Positions 16,312 through 24,000 of a DNA stretch of 41,196 bases are shown here, one piece after another. A program made the translations under genes and the position numbers. The notes below the pieces were generated by a model, which did no database searches, had not been told where the DNA came from, and saw only the letters and a program-made list of their open reading frames with translations. Positions within the stretch are counted from its first letter, which is position 1. Each line of letters opens with the position of its first letter. This DNA comes from DAOVIY01 sp964441595 (lineage in GTDB: Bacteria; Patescibacteriota; Minisyncoccia; UBA6257): positions 1 to 41,196 of the forward strand of contig CAYTXM010000001.1 of NCBI GenBank assembly GCA_964441595.1, written 5' to 3'.

Positions 16312-16720
16312 ATATTTAAAATCTGATTTCATTTATCAATTTTATAAACAGATTTTAATATTGTCAGTAATTGGAATCAGGCTCCCAACCTGCAGGCAGA
16401 ATTTTAGTTCAAATTGAGTTGTTTTTAGCTGATATTGACCTAAATAGATTTTGTTTGTAAAATATATTATAGGAAATAAAGTTAATAAAGAATTATTAAT
16501 TAATATGCAATATTTAAAAGAAAATGAAAATTAATATGTTGTATTCAGAAGAAAACGAATGTTAGAAGCTGGATAATATAGTTATTTTAAGTTATCCACA
16601 ATTTACTTGACTTAAATAATTTTTATTGGTAGAGTATATTATAGAAAATTTGGTTTTTTTAATTTTAGGTTAAAAATGAGATTAGATCTGTAGTTTATTT
16701 TCTAAATTAATATAAATAAA
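16312..16720. other. 409-bp gene-poor stretch between repeat copies
   Basis: No gene of normal size. It holds a promoter-like pair (TTGACC 16435-16440, 17 bp, TAAAAT 16458-16463), two consecutive 9-codon frames (16505-16534 MQYLKENEN; 16536-16565 MLYSEENEC), a perfect DnaA box (16592-16600), and TTGACT at 16607-16612 followed by TATATT at a too-long spacing. Bases 16651-16720 are the only part not repeated after copy 2. Confidence 0.6.
16592..16600 (+). promoter_or_regulatory. Consensus DnaA box, copy 1
   Basis: TTATCCACA, exact consensus, isolated and far from oriC; identical copy at 18838-18846. Confidence 0.45.
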
Positions 16721-17272
16721 ATGAAGCAGGAGCATACAATGCATATTTTTGAAAGGCCGATTGCGATTACTGATGTTGAAACTACTGGCCTTGATTTTGC
16801 AATTCAAGAAATTGTTGAAATTGGATTGATAGTAGTTGATCAGAAAACTCTGGAAATTCTGGATACTCTTGATGTTAAGGTAAAGTCTGAACATATTGAA
16901 ACAGCAGATGAATTTGCATTAAATTTAAATGGATATAATGAAACTGATTGGAAAAATGCTATAACGCTTAAAGAAGCTATGTCTATTTATGGTGAAAAGA
17001 CAAAAGACGCCATCTTCTGCGCCCATAACGTGACTTTTGATTGGTCTTTTATTTTTGAAGCGTTTAGAAAAACTGGGATTAAAAACCAAATGGATCATCA
17101 TCGTATTGACCTTTTTACTATGATTTGGATGAAACTTCGAAATTCAGATTTTGAAAAATTCAGTTTAAATGAAGCGGCAAAGCGCCTTGGAGTTTCAGAA
17201 GAACCAATGCCTCACCGTGGCATTAATGGAGCAATGACTGCCTACGAAATCTACAAAAAGTTGGTTTTATAG
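16721..17272 (+). CDS. DEDDh-type exonuclease-like protein, copy 2
   Basis: The 183-residue paralogue of the gene at 14475 has the same motifs (ITDVETTGLDF, AHNVTFDWSF, PHRGINGAMTAYEIY) and the same Gly in place of the Exo III Asp. The first 71 codons differ from copy 1 by about 29 bases and about 10 residues, many synonymous, so both copies were under protein-level selection before the remaining 112 codons were homogenised. It starts at ATG 16721 without an SD. Confidence 0.8.
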   Translation: MKQEHTMHIFERPIAITDVETTGLDFAIQEIVEIGLIVVDQKTLEILDTLDVKVKSEHIETADEFALNLNGYNETDWKNAITLKEAMSIYGEKTKDAIFCAHNVTFDWSFIFEAFRKTGIKNQMDHHRIDLFTMIWMKLRNSDFEKFSLNEAAKRLGVSEEPMPHRGINGAMTAYEIYKKLVL

Positions 17273-17305
17273 ATTTTATTATTGCTCAGTTTTTAGAATC
17301 TATCG

Positions 17306-17334
17306 TTGACTACTACGATTAAATATGTTATATT
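17306..17334 (+). promoter_or_regulatory. Promoter of microprotein operon, copy 2
   Basis: TTGACT, 17 bp, TATATT; identical to 15060-15088. Confidence 0.65.
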
Positions 17335-17337
17335 TAT

Positions 17338-17358
17338 AATATTCTGTAATGGGATATT
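17338..17358 (+). promoter_or_regulatory. 5' stem-loop with GTAAT loop, copy 2
   Basis: Same 8-bp stem and GTAAT loop as 15092-15112. Confidence 0.55.
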
Positions 17359-17386
17359 TTTAGTTCTTTGAAAAGGGTACCTTCTG

Positions 17387-17443
17387 ATACACACAAGGAA
17401 ATTGGTTATTATCTTTGTTAGTACCTAGTTTCCTGGTGTGTAT
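17387..17443 (+). promoter_or_regulatory. Long leader hairpin, copy 2
   Basis: Same ATACACAC/GTGTGTAT and AGGAAA/TTTCCT stem as 15141-15197. Confidence 0.6.
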
Positions 17444-17474
17444 TAATTTTATAAAAAATAGATGGAGGTGAAAT

Positions 17475-17681
17475 ATGAAAAAGTCAATTTGGGCTATTTT
17501 AGGGATTGTTTTCAATATCACAATAACGATATTTTTATTGCTAAGTTTGTTTGGTTTTGTCCCTAGTTTATCAGAAGATAATAGAGATACATTGATAATT
17601 ATTATAGCAGGTCTATGGATGGTGCAAGTATTAAAGTCTGCCAGCAAAATGCATGAAGAGGAAGATGAAGATAAAAATTAA
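17475..17681 (+). CDS. Small two-helix membrane protein, copy 2
   Basis: Identical 68-residue product to 15229-15435, with the same GGAGGTGA SD. Confidence 0.75.
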   Translation: MKKSIWAILGIVFNITITIFLLLSLFGFVPSLSEDNRDTLIIIIAGLWMVQVLKSASKMHEEEDEDKN

Positions 17682-17708
17682 AAATTTATTGAAAGGTAAT
17701 GAACAAGA

Positions 17709-17915
17709 ATGAAACGGAAAGTAATTTTGTTACGAAATGATTCAAAAGAAAGCCAAAAAGCAGAAAAGATTCTAAAAGAAAATAATATTGAATATGCTCA
17801 ACTTTTCAGTACCGACGGACGTTTACCATGCATAATAAGTCCTGATCACGCGTATTCTTTTGATGGCATAGGAGGTGTTCGACTTTTTGTTAGTGGTGCT
17901 AAGACAACCAAATGA
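17709..17915 (+). CDS. Small glutaredoxin-fold-like protein without CxxC, copy 2
   Basis: Identical 68-residue product to 15463-15669. Confidence 0.65.
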   Translation: MKRKVILLRNDSKESQKAEKILKENNIEYAQLFSTDGRLPCIISPDHAYSFDGIGGVRLFVSGAKTTK

Positions 17916-17945
17916 TTTTGTTTTATCTCCGCTAAAGGAAAGAAG

Positions 17946-18008
17946 ATGGAAAAAGTAAAGAATAGATATAGAATTAGAGAATTATTAGTTAGATGGAGAC
18001 ATTATTAA
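17946..18008 (+). CDS. Possible 20-residue basic microprotein, copy 2
   Basis: Identical to 15700-15762; low certainty because of its size. Confidence 0.35.
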   Translation: MEKVKNRYRIRELLVRWRHY

Positions 18009-18035
18009 TGGAACAAAAAAAAGGAGGAAAAGAAA

Positions 18036-18323
18036 ATGAAAGTGTCGGTAAGAAAAATGAACGAGTTAAACAAAAAAACGAGAAAAGTATTAAAAACCCA
18101 TCTTACAAAGCTTCCTGAGGATTTTCAAGAAATGTCTTGGAAAGAATATATTGAGACCCAAGGGTTATATGGGGTGGAACAATACGTAGTCCAACCCTAC
18201 ACCGCATATTTTTGGATAAAGGGGAAGCTTTTTATTAAGCGTCAGGGCGATTGTCATCCGATTATACGGATTACCGATTCTAACGTATTACCCCCATATT
18301 TTCCTTTACACGATGAAGATTGA
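18036..18323 (+). CDS. Hypothetical 95-residue protein, copy 2
   Basis: Identical product to 15790-16077, with the same GGAGG SD. Confidence 0.7.
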   Translation: MKVSVRKMNELNKKTRKVLKTHLTKLPEDFQEMSWKEYIETQGLYGVEQYVVQPYTAYFWIKGKLFIKRQGDCHPIIRITDSNVLPPYFPLHDED

Positions 18324-18398
18324 TCTGAAAGGATTTTCCGACCCTTTGGTAGGTGGCGTAATTTATTATTGTTACTATAAAAAAGGAGAAATGAAATT

Positions 18399-18500
18399 AT
18401 GTACGGAGAATTTCCTGTGCAACAGAGAGTCCCTTTGACTAATCAGGTAGAAACTTTAAGGATTAAAGAGGAAATGTTAAGGAAAATGATTTTTCCTTAA
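18399..18500 (+). CDS. 33-residue microprotein, copy 2
   Basis: Identical to 16153-16254. Confidence 0.5.
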   Translation: MYGEFPVQQRVPLTNQVETLRIKEEMLRKMIFP

Positions 18501-18530
18501 ATTAAGTTTATAGTTTAATAAACTTAGAAG

Positions 18531-18557
18531 AAAACCCCATTTTTTAAATGGGGTTTT
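18531..18557 (+). terminator. Terminator of microprotein operon, copy 2
   Basis: Same perfect 12-bp stem as 16285-16311. Confidence 0.85.
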
Positions 18558-18901
18558 ATATTTAAAATCTGATTTCATTTATCAATTTTATAAACAGATT
18601 TTAATATTGTCAGTAATTGGAATCAGGCTCCCAACCTGCAGGCAGAATTTTAGTTCAAATTGAGTTGTTTTTAGCTGATATTGACCTAAATAGATTTTGT
18701 TTGTAAAATATATTATAGGAAATAAAGTTAATAAAGAATTATTAATTAATATGCAATATTTAAAAGAAAATGAAAATTAATATGTTGTATTCAGAAGAAA
18801 ACGAATGTTAGAAGCTGGATAATATAGTTATTTTAAGTTATCCACAATTTACTTGACTTAAATAATTTTTATTGGTAGAGTATATTATAGAAAATTAAAA
18901 C
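18558..18901. other. Gene-poor tail of repeat copy 2
   Basis: Same content as 16312-16650: promoter-like pair at 18681-18709, the two 9-codon frames (from 18751 and 18782), the DnaA box at 18838-18846 and TTGACT at 18853-18858. The unique sequence starts at 18897. Confidence 0.6.
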
Positions 18902-18999
18902 AAAAACGGTGGGGATAGTTCTAAGGATCTTTTTACAGGGTTCTGAAGAGTTTTAGCCCCACCGTTTTTTCTTTTCAGGGCCCTGTAAAAGGGTCTTTA
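18902..18999 (+). promoter_or_regulatory. Interlocked inverted repeats (possible pseudoknot / attenuator RNA)
   Basis: Arm A (18902-18914, AAAAACGGTGGGG) is perfectly complementary to A' (18957-18969), which runs into six T's and so resembles a terminator. Arm B (18922-18950) lies in the A/A' loop and pairs along all 29 positions, six of them G-U, with B' (18971-18999). The order A-B-A'-B' is pseudoknot topology: the two full helices cannot easily coexist. B' ends 18 nt before the ATG at 19018. Likely a leader RNA that switches between forms; a DNA-level recombination or replication site is an alternative. Confidence 0.7.
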
Positions 19000-19017
19000 A
19001 ATTTAAAAAATAAAAGG

Positions 19018-19563
19018 ATGAAACATAAAAAAAGAAATATAAAATTTTTTAGATCGTGGTATTTTATTGTTTCTGTTATTTTTTTAATTTTAGGACTAAT
19101 CACAAGTTGGTTAGTTTGGTATTTTAGTGCAGAGGTAAGACAAGCTCGACAATATAAAAAAGATGCAGAGATTCTAACTAAAAAAATTCAGGAACAAGCA
19201 GAAGAATACGCAACTGATATTTATGGCGGAGAAACACCAGAAGAAACATACGGAATGTTTCTACAGGCTTTAAAGACGGAAGACATTAGTTTGGCGAGTA
19301 AGTATTTTATTTTGGATAAGCAAGAAGAATATAAACAATTTTTTACTGACATTAAAAACAATAATAAATGGGATGAAATGATTAAAGACTTATTCATTTC
19401 TGATAACCAGAAAGGGATAATGAGAGAAAACAATACATATGTCATTCGCATTTATAATACTGAGGATTATTTAATTGCGCAGGCCGTCTTAAAAATACCG
19501 ATAAATATTACTGGAGTAGACAAGGAATCGCTTCCTAATATTTGGAAGATAATAGAATTTTAA
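19018..19563 (+). CDS. Hypothetical membrane-anchored protein
   Basis: The 181-residue protein has a basic N-terminus (MKHKKRNIKFFR), one membrane helix at about 15-37 (FIVSVIFLILGLITSWLVWYF), and then a polar extracytoplasmic part with a heptad-like stretch (about 40-65) and an alpha+beta domain (ETPEETYGMFLQALKTEDISLASKYF...), which resembles small NTF2/DUF4878-like domains in layout. That resemblance is inference. It follows the interlocked repeat element and precedes the large secreted protein by 39 bp, so a shared transcript is likely. Confidence 0.75.
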   Translation: MKHKKRNIKFFRSWYFIVSVIFLILGLITSWLVWYFSAEVRQARQYKKDAEILTKKIQEQAEEYATDIYGGETPEETYGMFLQALKTEDISLASKYFILDKQEEYKQFFTDIKNNNKWDEMIKDLFISDNQKGIMRENNTYVIRIYNTEDYLIAQAVLKIPINITGVDKESLPNIWKIIEF

Positions 19564-19602
19564 TAGTTTTAAGCTTTAAACTTTTAAGTCCCACTAATTA
19601 AT

Positions 19603-22600
19603 ATGAGAAAAAGCCCCACCAGTTTTTTGATTATTTGTTTATTTATATATTTATTTTTTTTATCTAATTTTTCTGTTTTTGCTTACGACGCTAAAACTAC
19701 GCATCCAAATTTGACTGAGATAACTGTTGATTTTTACAATCAACAGTTTTCTGATTATCACTTGAATGAAACAGAAAAACAGCTTTTAATGCAAGGCAGC
19801 ATTGATGAGGATGATGGCATCAGATGTCTTAATCATTTTTATGATCCAGTGTTTAATAAAACATGGCAATTTGGAGGGGCAGAGCGTTTTTTTCCAGCTT
19901 TAACAGCTAAAGAGTGGGCGCAGAATCCTTTTGCTCAAGCCATTTATGATCCTGTTTACTCAGTCCTTATTGGTCCAATAGCTAAAAGTCCGGTTTTTTC
20001 CAAGACTAATTTTACTTGGCAACAAGCTATCTATAGATATGTAAAAGGGAATCGAGTCGAAGCTTTTAATGCTCTTGGACATATTTTACATTTGATACAG
20101 GACATGAGTGTGCCAGAACACACTAGGCAAAATGTTCATATATTTTTTATACCAAATGCAGGTAGTCCTTATGAATCCTATACAGCTAAAAATAATAAAG
20201 ATTTTTACGGACAAACGCGAAAGAGTATTGAAAATCAGGAACCTGTTAAAAGAACTACCCTTGACGAATATTTTAATGAAATTGCTCTCTATTCTAATAA
20301 TTATTTTTATAGCCCTGATTCAATTTCTGATTCAAGGTATAAATTACCACAACCTGTTTTTTCTGAAGTGCCTGAGCTAATAAATGGAAAATTAATTTTC
20401 TATGTGTTAGGAGAAGACGAAAATCGCGATGTTTTTCATTTAGCGCTTGTTTTAAAAAATAATATAGGTTGGCGACTATCTTCTGGCCCTACTATTTACT
20501 CTTTAGAAGATGATAATGTCCTTGAAGATTATTGGCAGAGATTATCTAAAAGAGCGGTTTTAAATGGTGCAGGTGTGATTGATTTGTTTTTTCAAGAGGT
20601 AGAAAAAGCAAGATCTAAATCCGATTTTATATCAAAAAATGAAAAAAATGTATTGACTGCTATGATGGGCGGTCTTTCTGGTTTTATTAATGATATATTT
20701 CAAAAAGATTCTGGCTTTATAATCATGGATGATATTTCTGATAGTTCTGTGGTTACGACAACTAAATATTTAGATAGCACAACGACGACCGTGCCCTTTA
20801 ATAACACAACTATTACTAGACGAACTATGACTACCATTGAATCACCGATAATTATTACTAAATTACCTACAACAACGACTAAGTTTACCACTACAACAAC
20901 AAATAGGAAAATTACAACAACTACTCTTAGCTATAAATTATGTTCTTTTAATGTCAACCAAGCCCCAGATAGAAATAAAATAATTATTAATGAAGTTGCT
21001 TGGACTGGGACTCAAAATAGCGCTAATGATGAATGGATAGAATTAAAAAATATTTCGTCGCAGGAAATAGATATTTCTAATTGGCAACTAATAGATAAAG
21101 AAGAGCAGATTAAAATTGTTTTTGAAAAAGGGGATAAGATTCCTGCTGAAGGTTTTTATCTTTTGGAAAGGACAGATGATACTTCAGTCCCTTTTATTCT
21201 TGCTGACGGTATTTATATAGGAGTTCTTAATAATACTGATGAAGGGCTGCGTTTATTTGATAATGATTGCCATCTTCAGGACGAAGTTTTAGCTGATTTA
21301 GATTGGTTAGGTGGGGACAATTTTTCTAAACGAACAATGGAAAGAAAAAATGATTTTTCTTGGCAAACCAGTACTTCCATTGATGGGACTCCCAAGGCAG
21401 AAAACGGCAGTGGTTATATTGAATCCTCTAGTAGTAGCGGTAGTACTTCTACTGCTTCATCAGGCACCTCAACTTCTTCTACCACAACCACTACAGCTAC
21501 TAGTATTACAACTACAACTACAACCACAACAACTCTACCTCCGATTGTTTATCCTAAAATTTTAATAAATGAAATAAAGGTAGCAGGGAAAGACGAAAAC
21601 GCCAAAACAATAGCTTATGATGAATTTATAGAGCTTTTTAACCCGAATGAATTTGAAGCTGATTTAACAGGCTGGTATTTACAAAAGAAAACAAGTGAAG
21701 GAGAGCAGTTCTCCTCTTTGGTGCCGGCTGATTTGTTAGAGAATAAAAAGATTAATGCTTTGGATTATTTTTTGATTGCTCATGTTTCAAGCACACATAC
21801 TGGCAATGCTGATATTTTAATTTCTAATTATTCTGTTACAGATAATAATATTCTTATCTTAAAAAATCCTAATAGAGAAATTGTTGATAAAGTAGGGTTT
21901 GGAGAAGCAAATGATTGTGATATTAATTGCGCGGTACATCCTGAATCAGGCCAAAGCATTCAAAGAAAGTATAAAGAAGGTAATTTCTTGGATTCTGATA
22001 ATAATGCTAATGATTTTGAAATTCAAAATTGTCCCAACCCTAGAAGTTATTTTTCTAATGATTGTATAGCCCCAATAACTACCACAACCACTGATCCTTC
22101 ATTACCGAACATACCTTATATTACTGAATTTTCTTGGCATCCATTTGAGAAAGATTCTTCCAAAATAGTAATTGATTTTAGAACCAATTCTTACCCTTTT
22201 ATTCCCTCGACAAATCAGACAAGCAATATTTTTACGGCTATGGCACTCTATCTTCAGTCAGATTTTGATGATCCTTCAGTAAATTTCGGCATTCCAATAG
22301 ATTATTTGGGTGATAAGTATAACTGGGAATTAGATAATAATAATCCGGGATTAATATTAACCTATCCTACTTATATTAGTGGCACTCGAAAAGTAGGAAG
22401 TATAATATTTACTGCTGATGAAAATATGGCGGCTAATTCTGCTGCACCAAGAAAACTATCCTATAGAATTGACAAATTACCCGGCGATAATCATTTTATC
22501 GTTAATATTACAGGAACTACTAATGGGCAGAGTTTAAATTTTACTCCTGATCAATACATAACAATTGGATACTATGGATATGCTAATAGCCCGCGATCTT

Positions 22601-23100
22601 ATCTAAAATTAATTGCTTATGATGATACTAAATTTTATTTTAATTCCTCAAATTATTATCATCAACCAACTAATGTAGAAAATTTTAATGTTGAATGTGG
22701 TAATGAGAATTGTGACAATCTGTTTTTTTCCTGGGTGCTAGCTTCAGACGAAGATCCAAAAGATATTTTAAAATATGATATTCATTATGTTTTTGCCGAA
22801 CAAGGAGATGATTCGAGTAATAATAATTTAACGCGACAGTCTTGGGAATGGTCTTCGTCATACAATGTTTTAGGAGAGTCAATTTTTGATACTCAAAACA
22901 ATAAATTTCAACTTCAAGTATCTATTGATGATTTATATTATCTAAAAGCAAAAAGATTACCCGGCGTTTCTCTTGATGTATTTTTTGGCATCAAAGCCCA
23001 AGACAGTGAAGGATTGAAATCAGAAATTCCTAAAATATTTTTTATAAACATTCCGTCAATTGTTCCAGAAATCACCACAACTACTACTCTCGAACCTTAA
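19603..23100 (+). CDS. Large secreted protein: zinc-dependent phospholipase C-like domain plus two lamin-tail domains
   Basis: The 1165-residue protein starts with a signal peptide (about 1-27, ending FSVFAYDA). Residues about 30-370 resemble the zinc-dependent phospholipase C / S1-P1 nuclease fold: H34 in THPNLTE, a later NHFYDP, and GHILHLIQDMSVPEHT with H163, D167 and H173 as likely metal ligands. A Thr-rich linker (about 380-445) leads to a lamin-tail domain (about 460-600, IIINEVAWTG...DEWIELKN), a Ser/Thr linker, a second lamin-tail domain (about 650-790, KILINEIK...DEFIELFNP), and a beta-rich C-terminal region ending ITTTTTLEP. Probably on the cell surface or released. Confidence 0.8.
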   Translation: MRKSPTSFLIICLFIYLFFLSNFSVFAYDAKTTHPNLTEITVDFYNQQFSDYHLNETEKQLLMQGSIDEDDGIRCLNHFYDPVFNKTWQFGGAERFFPALTAKEWAQNPFAQAIYDPVYSVLIGPIAKSPVFSKTNFTWQQAIYRYVKGNRVEAFNALGHILHLIQDMSVPEHTRQNVHIFFIPNAGSPYESYTAKNNKDFYGQTRKSIENQEPVKRTTLDEYFNEIALYSNNYFYSPDSISDSRYKLPQPVFSEVPELINGKLIFYVLGEDENRDVFHLALVLKNNIGWRLSSGPTIYSLEDDNVLEDYWQRLSKRAVLNGAGVIDLFFQEVEKARSKSDFISKNEKNVLTAMMGGLSGFINDIFQKDSGFIIMDDISDSSVVTTTKYLDSTTTTVPFNNTTITRRTMTTIESPIIITKLPTTTTKFTTTTTNRKITTTTLSYKLCSFNVNQAPDRNKIIINEVAWTGTQNSANDEWIELKNISSQEIDISNWQLIDKEEQIKIVFEKGDKIPAEGFYLLERTDDTSVPFILADGIYIGVLNNTDEGLRLFDNDCHLQDEVLADLDWLGGDNFSKRTMERKNDFSWQTSTSIDGTPKAENGSGYIESSSSSGSTSTASSGTSTSSTTTTTATSITTTTTTTTTLPPIVYPKILINEIKVAGKDENAKTIAYDEFIELFNPNEFEADLTGWYLQKKTSEGEQFSSLVPADLLENKKINALDYFLIAHVSSTHTGNADILISNYSVTDNNILILKNPNREIVDKVGFGEANDCDINCAVHPESGQSIQRKYKEGNFLDSDNNANDFEIQNCPNPRSYFSNDCIAPITTTTTDPSLPNIPYITEFSWHPFEKDSSKIVIDFRTNSYPFIPSTNQTSNIFTAMALYLQSDFDDPSVNFGIPIDYLGDKYNWELDNNNPGLILTYPTYISGTRKVGSIIFTADENMAANSAAPRKLSYRIDKLPGDNHFIVNITGTTNGQSLNFTPDQYITIGYYGYANSPRSYLKLIAYDDTKFYFNSSNYYHQPTNVENFNVECGNENCDNLFFSWVLASDEDPKDILKYDIHYVFAEQGDDSSNNNLTRQSWEWSSSYNVLGESIFDTQNNKFQLQVSIDDLYYLKAKRLPGVSLDVFFGIKAQDSEGLKSEIPKIFFINIPSIVPEITTTTTLEP

Positions 23101-23109
23101 GTGGAACCC

Positions 23110-23138
23110 TTGACTGATATCTTTATTAGTTATATAAT
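23110..23138 (+). promoter_or_regulatory. Strong promoter of the acetyltransferase/zinc microprotein operon
   Basis: TTGACT (23110-23115), 17 bp, TATAAT (23133-23138), 10 bp after the stop of the preceding gene. Confidence 0.8.
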
Positions 23139-23142
23139 ATGA

Positions 23143-23163
23143 AATACTCTGTAATAGAGTATT
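23143..23163 (+). promoter_or_regulatory. 5' stem-loop with GTAAT loop
   Basis: AATACTCT (23143-23150), loop GTAAT, AGAGTATT (23156-23163): perfect 8-bp stem 4 nt after the -10, then TTTAGTT. A TTCTTTGAAAA string follows at 23191-23201. Same design as 15092-15112 and 17338-17358. Confidence 0.6.
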
Positions 23164-23243
23164 TTTAGTTTTTTAGTAAATAGAGCTTGGTTCTTTGAAA
23201 ATATTTTTAGAAAAAGCATAAATAATCAATAGGAGGTGAAATT

Positions 23244-23576
23244 ATGCTAATTAAAAACAAAGTAATAGAAGTAAAAGGGATAAGATTTTCCGGAGAAGTC
23301 AATGGTAAAGAAGTTGGTAGGGCGTTTTTATATATTCTTTGTAATAATCTTCATAAAAGACCTTTTGGGTTTTTAGAAGATGCATATATTGACAAAAAGT
23401 TAAGAGGGCAAGGAAAAGGCACTGAATTGCTTAATGAAGTAATTAAAGAAGCAAAAAAGCATAAATGTTATAAAATTGTTGCCACAAGCAGATATTCCAG
23501 GCCCAAAGTTCATAAACTTTATAAACGTCTTGGTTTTCAATATCAAGGATTTGAATTTAGATTAGATCTTTCATAA
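23244..23576 (+). CDS. GNAT-family N-acetyltransferase
   Basis: The 110-residue protein is a minimal GNAT domain. LEDAYIDKKLRGQGKGTELL (44-63) holds the acetyl-CoA binding motif A, with R-G-Q-G-K-G at 54-59. The C-terminal ATSRYSRPKVHKLYKRLGFQYQG is the usual motif B with YKRLGF. The substrate cannot be told from sequence. The SD is AGGAGGTGA, nearly the same as before the two-helix membrane protein genes. First gene of an operon with two zinc-binding microproteins. Confidence 0.88.
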   Translation: MLIKNKVIEVKGIRFSGEVNGKEVGRAFLYILCNNLHKRPFGFLEDAYIDKKLRGQGKGTELLNEVIKEAKKHKCYKIVATSRYSRPKVHKLYKRLGFQYQGFEFRLDLS

Positions 23577-23614
23577 TAGCTAAAAAATTTTAGATAAGGA
23601 GGTAAGAAGAAATA

Positions 23615-23803
23615 ATGCGGAGAGGTAGAAGTATTACTTGTTCATTCTGTAATAATAAGTTTTATAGTTTGACACAATTTTATGCTCATATGGAAAATTG
23701 TGAAGAAAGAAAAAAATGGGAGAATGAAAAGCCTTGCTGGGAAACGAAATTGCAAGGATGTAAGACAGAAAATAAGAGTAGAAAAAAGGAGGTATTGTTA
23801 TGA
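23615..23803 (+). CDS. C2HC zinc-finger microprotein
   Basis: The 62-residue protein has C9-x2-C12-x12-H25-x3-C29 (CSFCNNKFYSLTQFYAHMENC), a single zinc finger of C2H2/C2HC spacing, followed by a charged tail. Such fingers are uncommon in bacteria and often bind nucleic acid or protein. SD AAGGAGG lies upstream. Its stop (TGA 23801-23803) overlaps the start of the next gene by 4 nt (ATGA), indicating translational coupling. Confidence 0.75.
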   Translation: MRRGRSITCSFCNNKFYSLTQFYAHMENCEERKKWENEKPCWETKLQGCKTENKSRKKEVLL

Positions 23804-23976
23804 ATAAGGTAATAGAAAAAAAACGGAAAAAAGAAGAAATAGAAAAATGTGTTCTTTGTGGCGAACCCACACCGTATCTTATAACAACACCAATTAGTGA
23901 ACGCAATTATTATATAGAAGGATCTGGGCAACTGTGTGGGAATTGTCATAGGGATATTTACAAAGAGGTGCAATAA
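23800..23976 (+). CDS. Four-cysteine zinc-ribbon microprotein
   Basis: This frame of 58 residues overlaps the previous gene by ATGA. A lysine-rich helix (1-16) is followed by C17-x2-C20 (CVLCGEP) and C46-x2-C49-H50 (LCGNCHRD), a likely zinc ribbon. SD AAGGAGG lies upstream. Not assigned to a known family; it may act with the C2HC protein before it. Confidence 0.7.
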   Translation: MNKVIEKKRKKEEIEKCVLCGEPTPYLITTPISERNYYIEGSGQLCGNCHRDIYKEVQ

Positions 23977-24000
23977 GAACTAAAGAAAGGAGGGATTGTT

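Larger units (their letters stand above)
14688..16650. repeat. Large tandem direct repeat, copy 1 of the identical block (1963 bp)
   Basis: Every base compared by eye from 14688 to 16650 matches 16934-18896, offset 2246. The block starts inside the exonuclease gene (codon 72) and ends in non-coding DNA at a TATATTATAGAAAATT string. The 213 bp of the gene before the block differ at about 29 positions between copies. Confidence 0.9.
16934..18896. repeat. Large tandem direct repeat, copy 2 of the identical block (1963 bp)
   Basis: Matches 14688-16650 base for base as read. It is directly followed by the interlocked inverted-repeat element at 18902. Confidence 0.9.

Noticed and set aside
16607..16642. 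TTGACT...TATATT as a promoter for exonuclease copy 2
   Set aside because: The spacing is 22 bp, too long for a normal sigma70 promoter; kept only as a remark.
20700..20891. Minus-strand Val-rich frame inside the large secreted protein
   Set aside because: It is the mirror of the Thr-codon-rich linker; low-complexity shadow.
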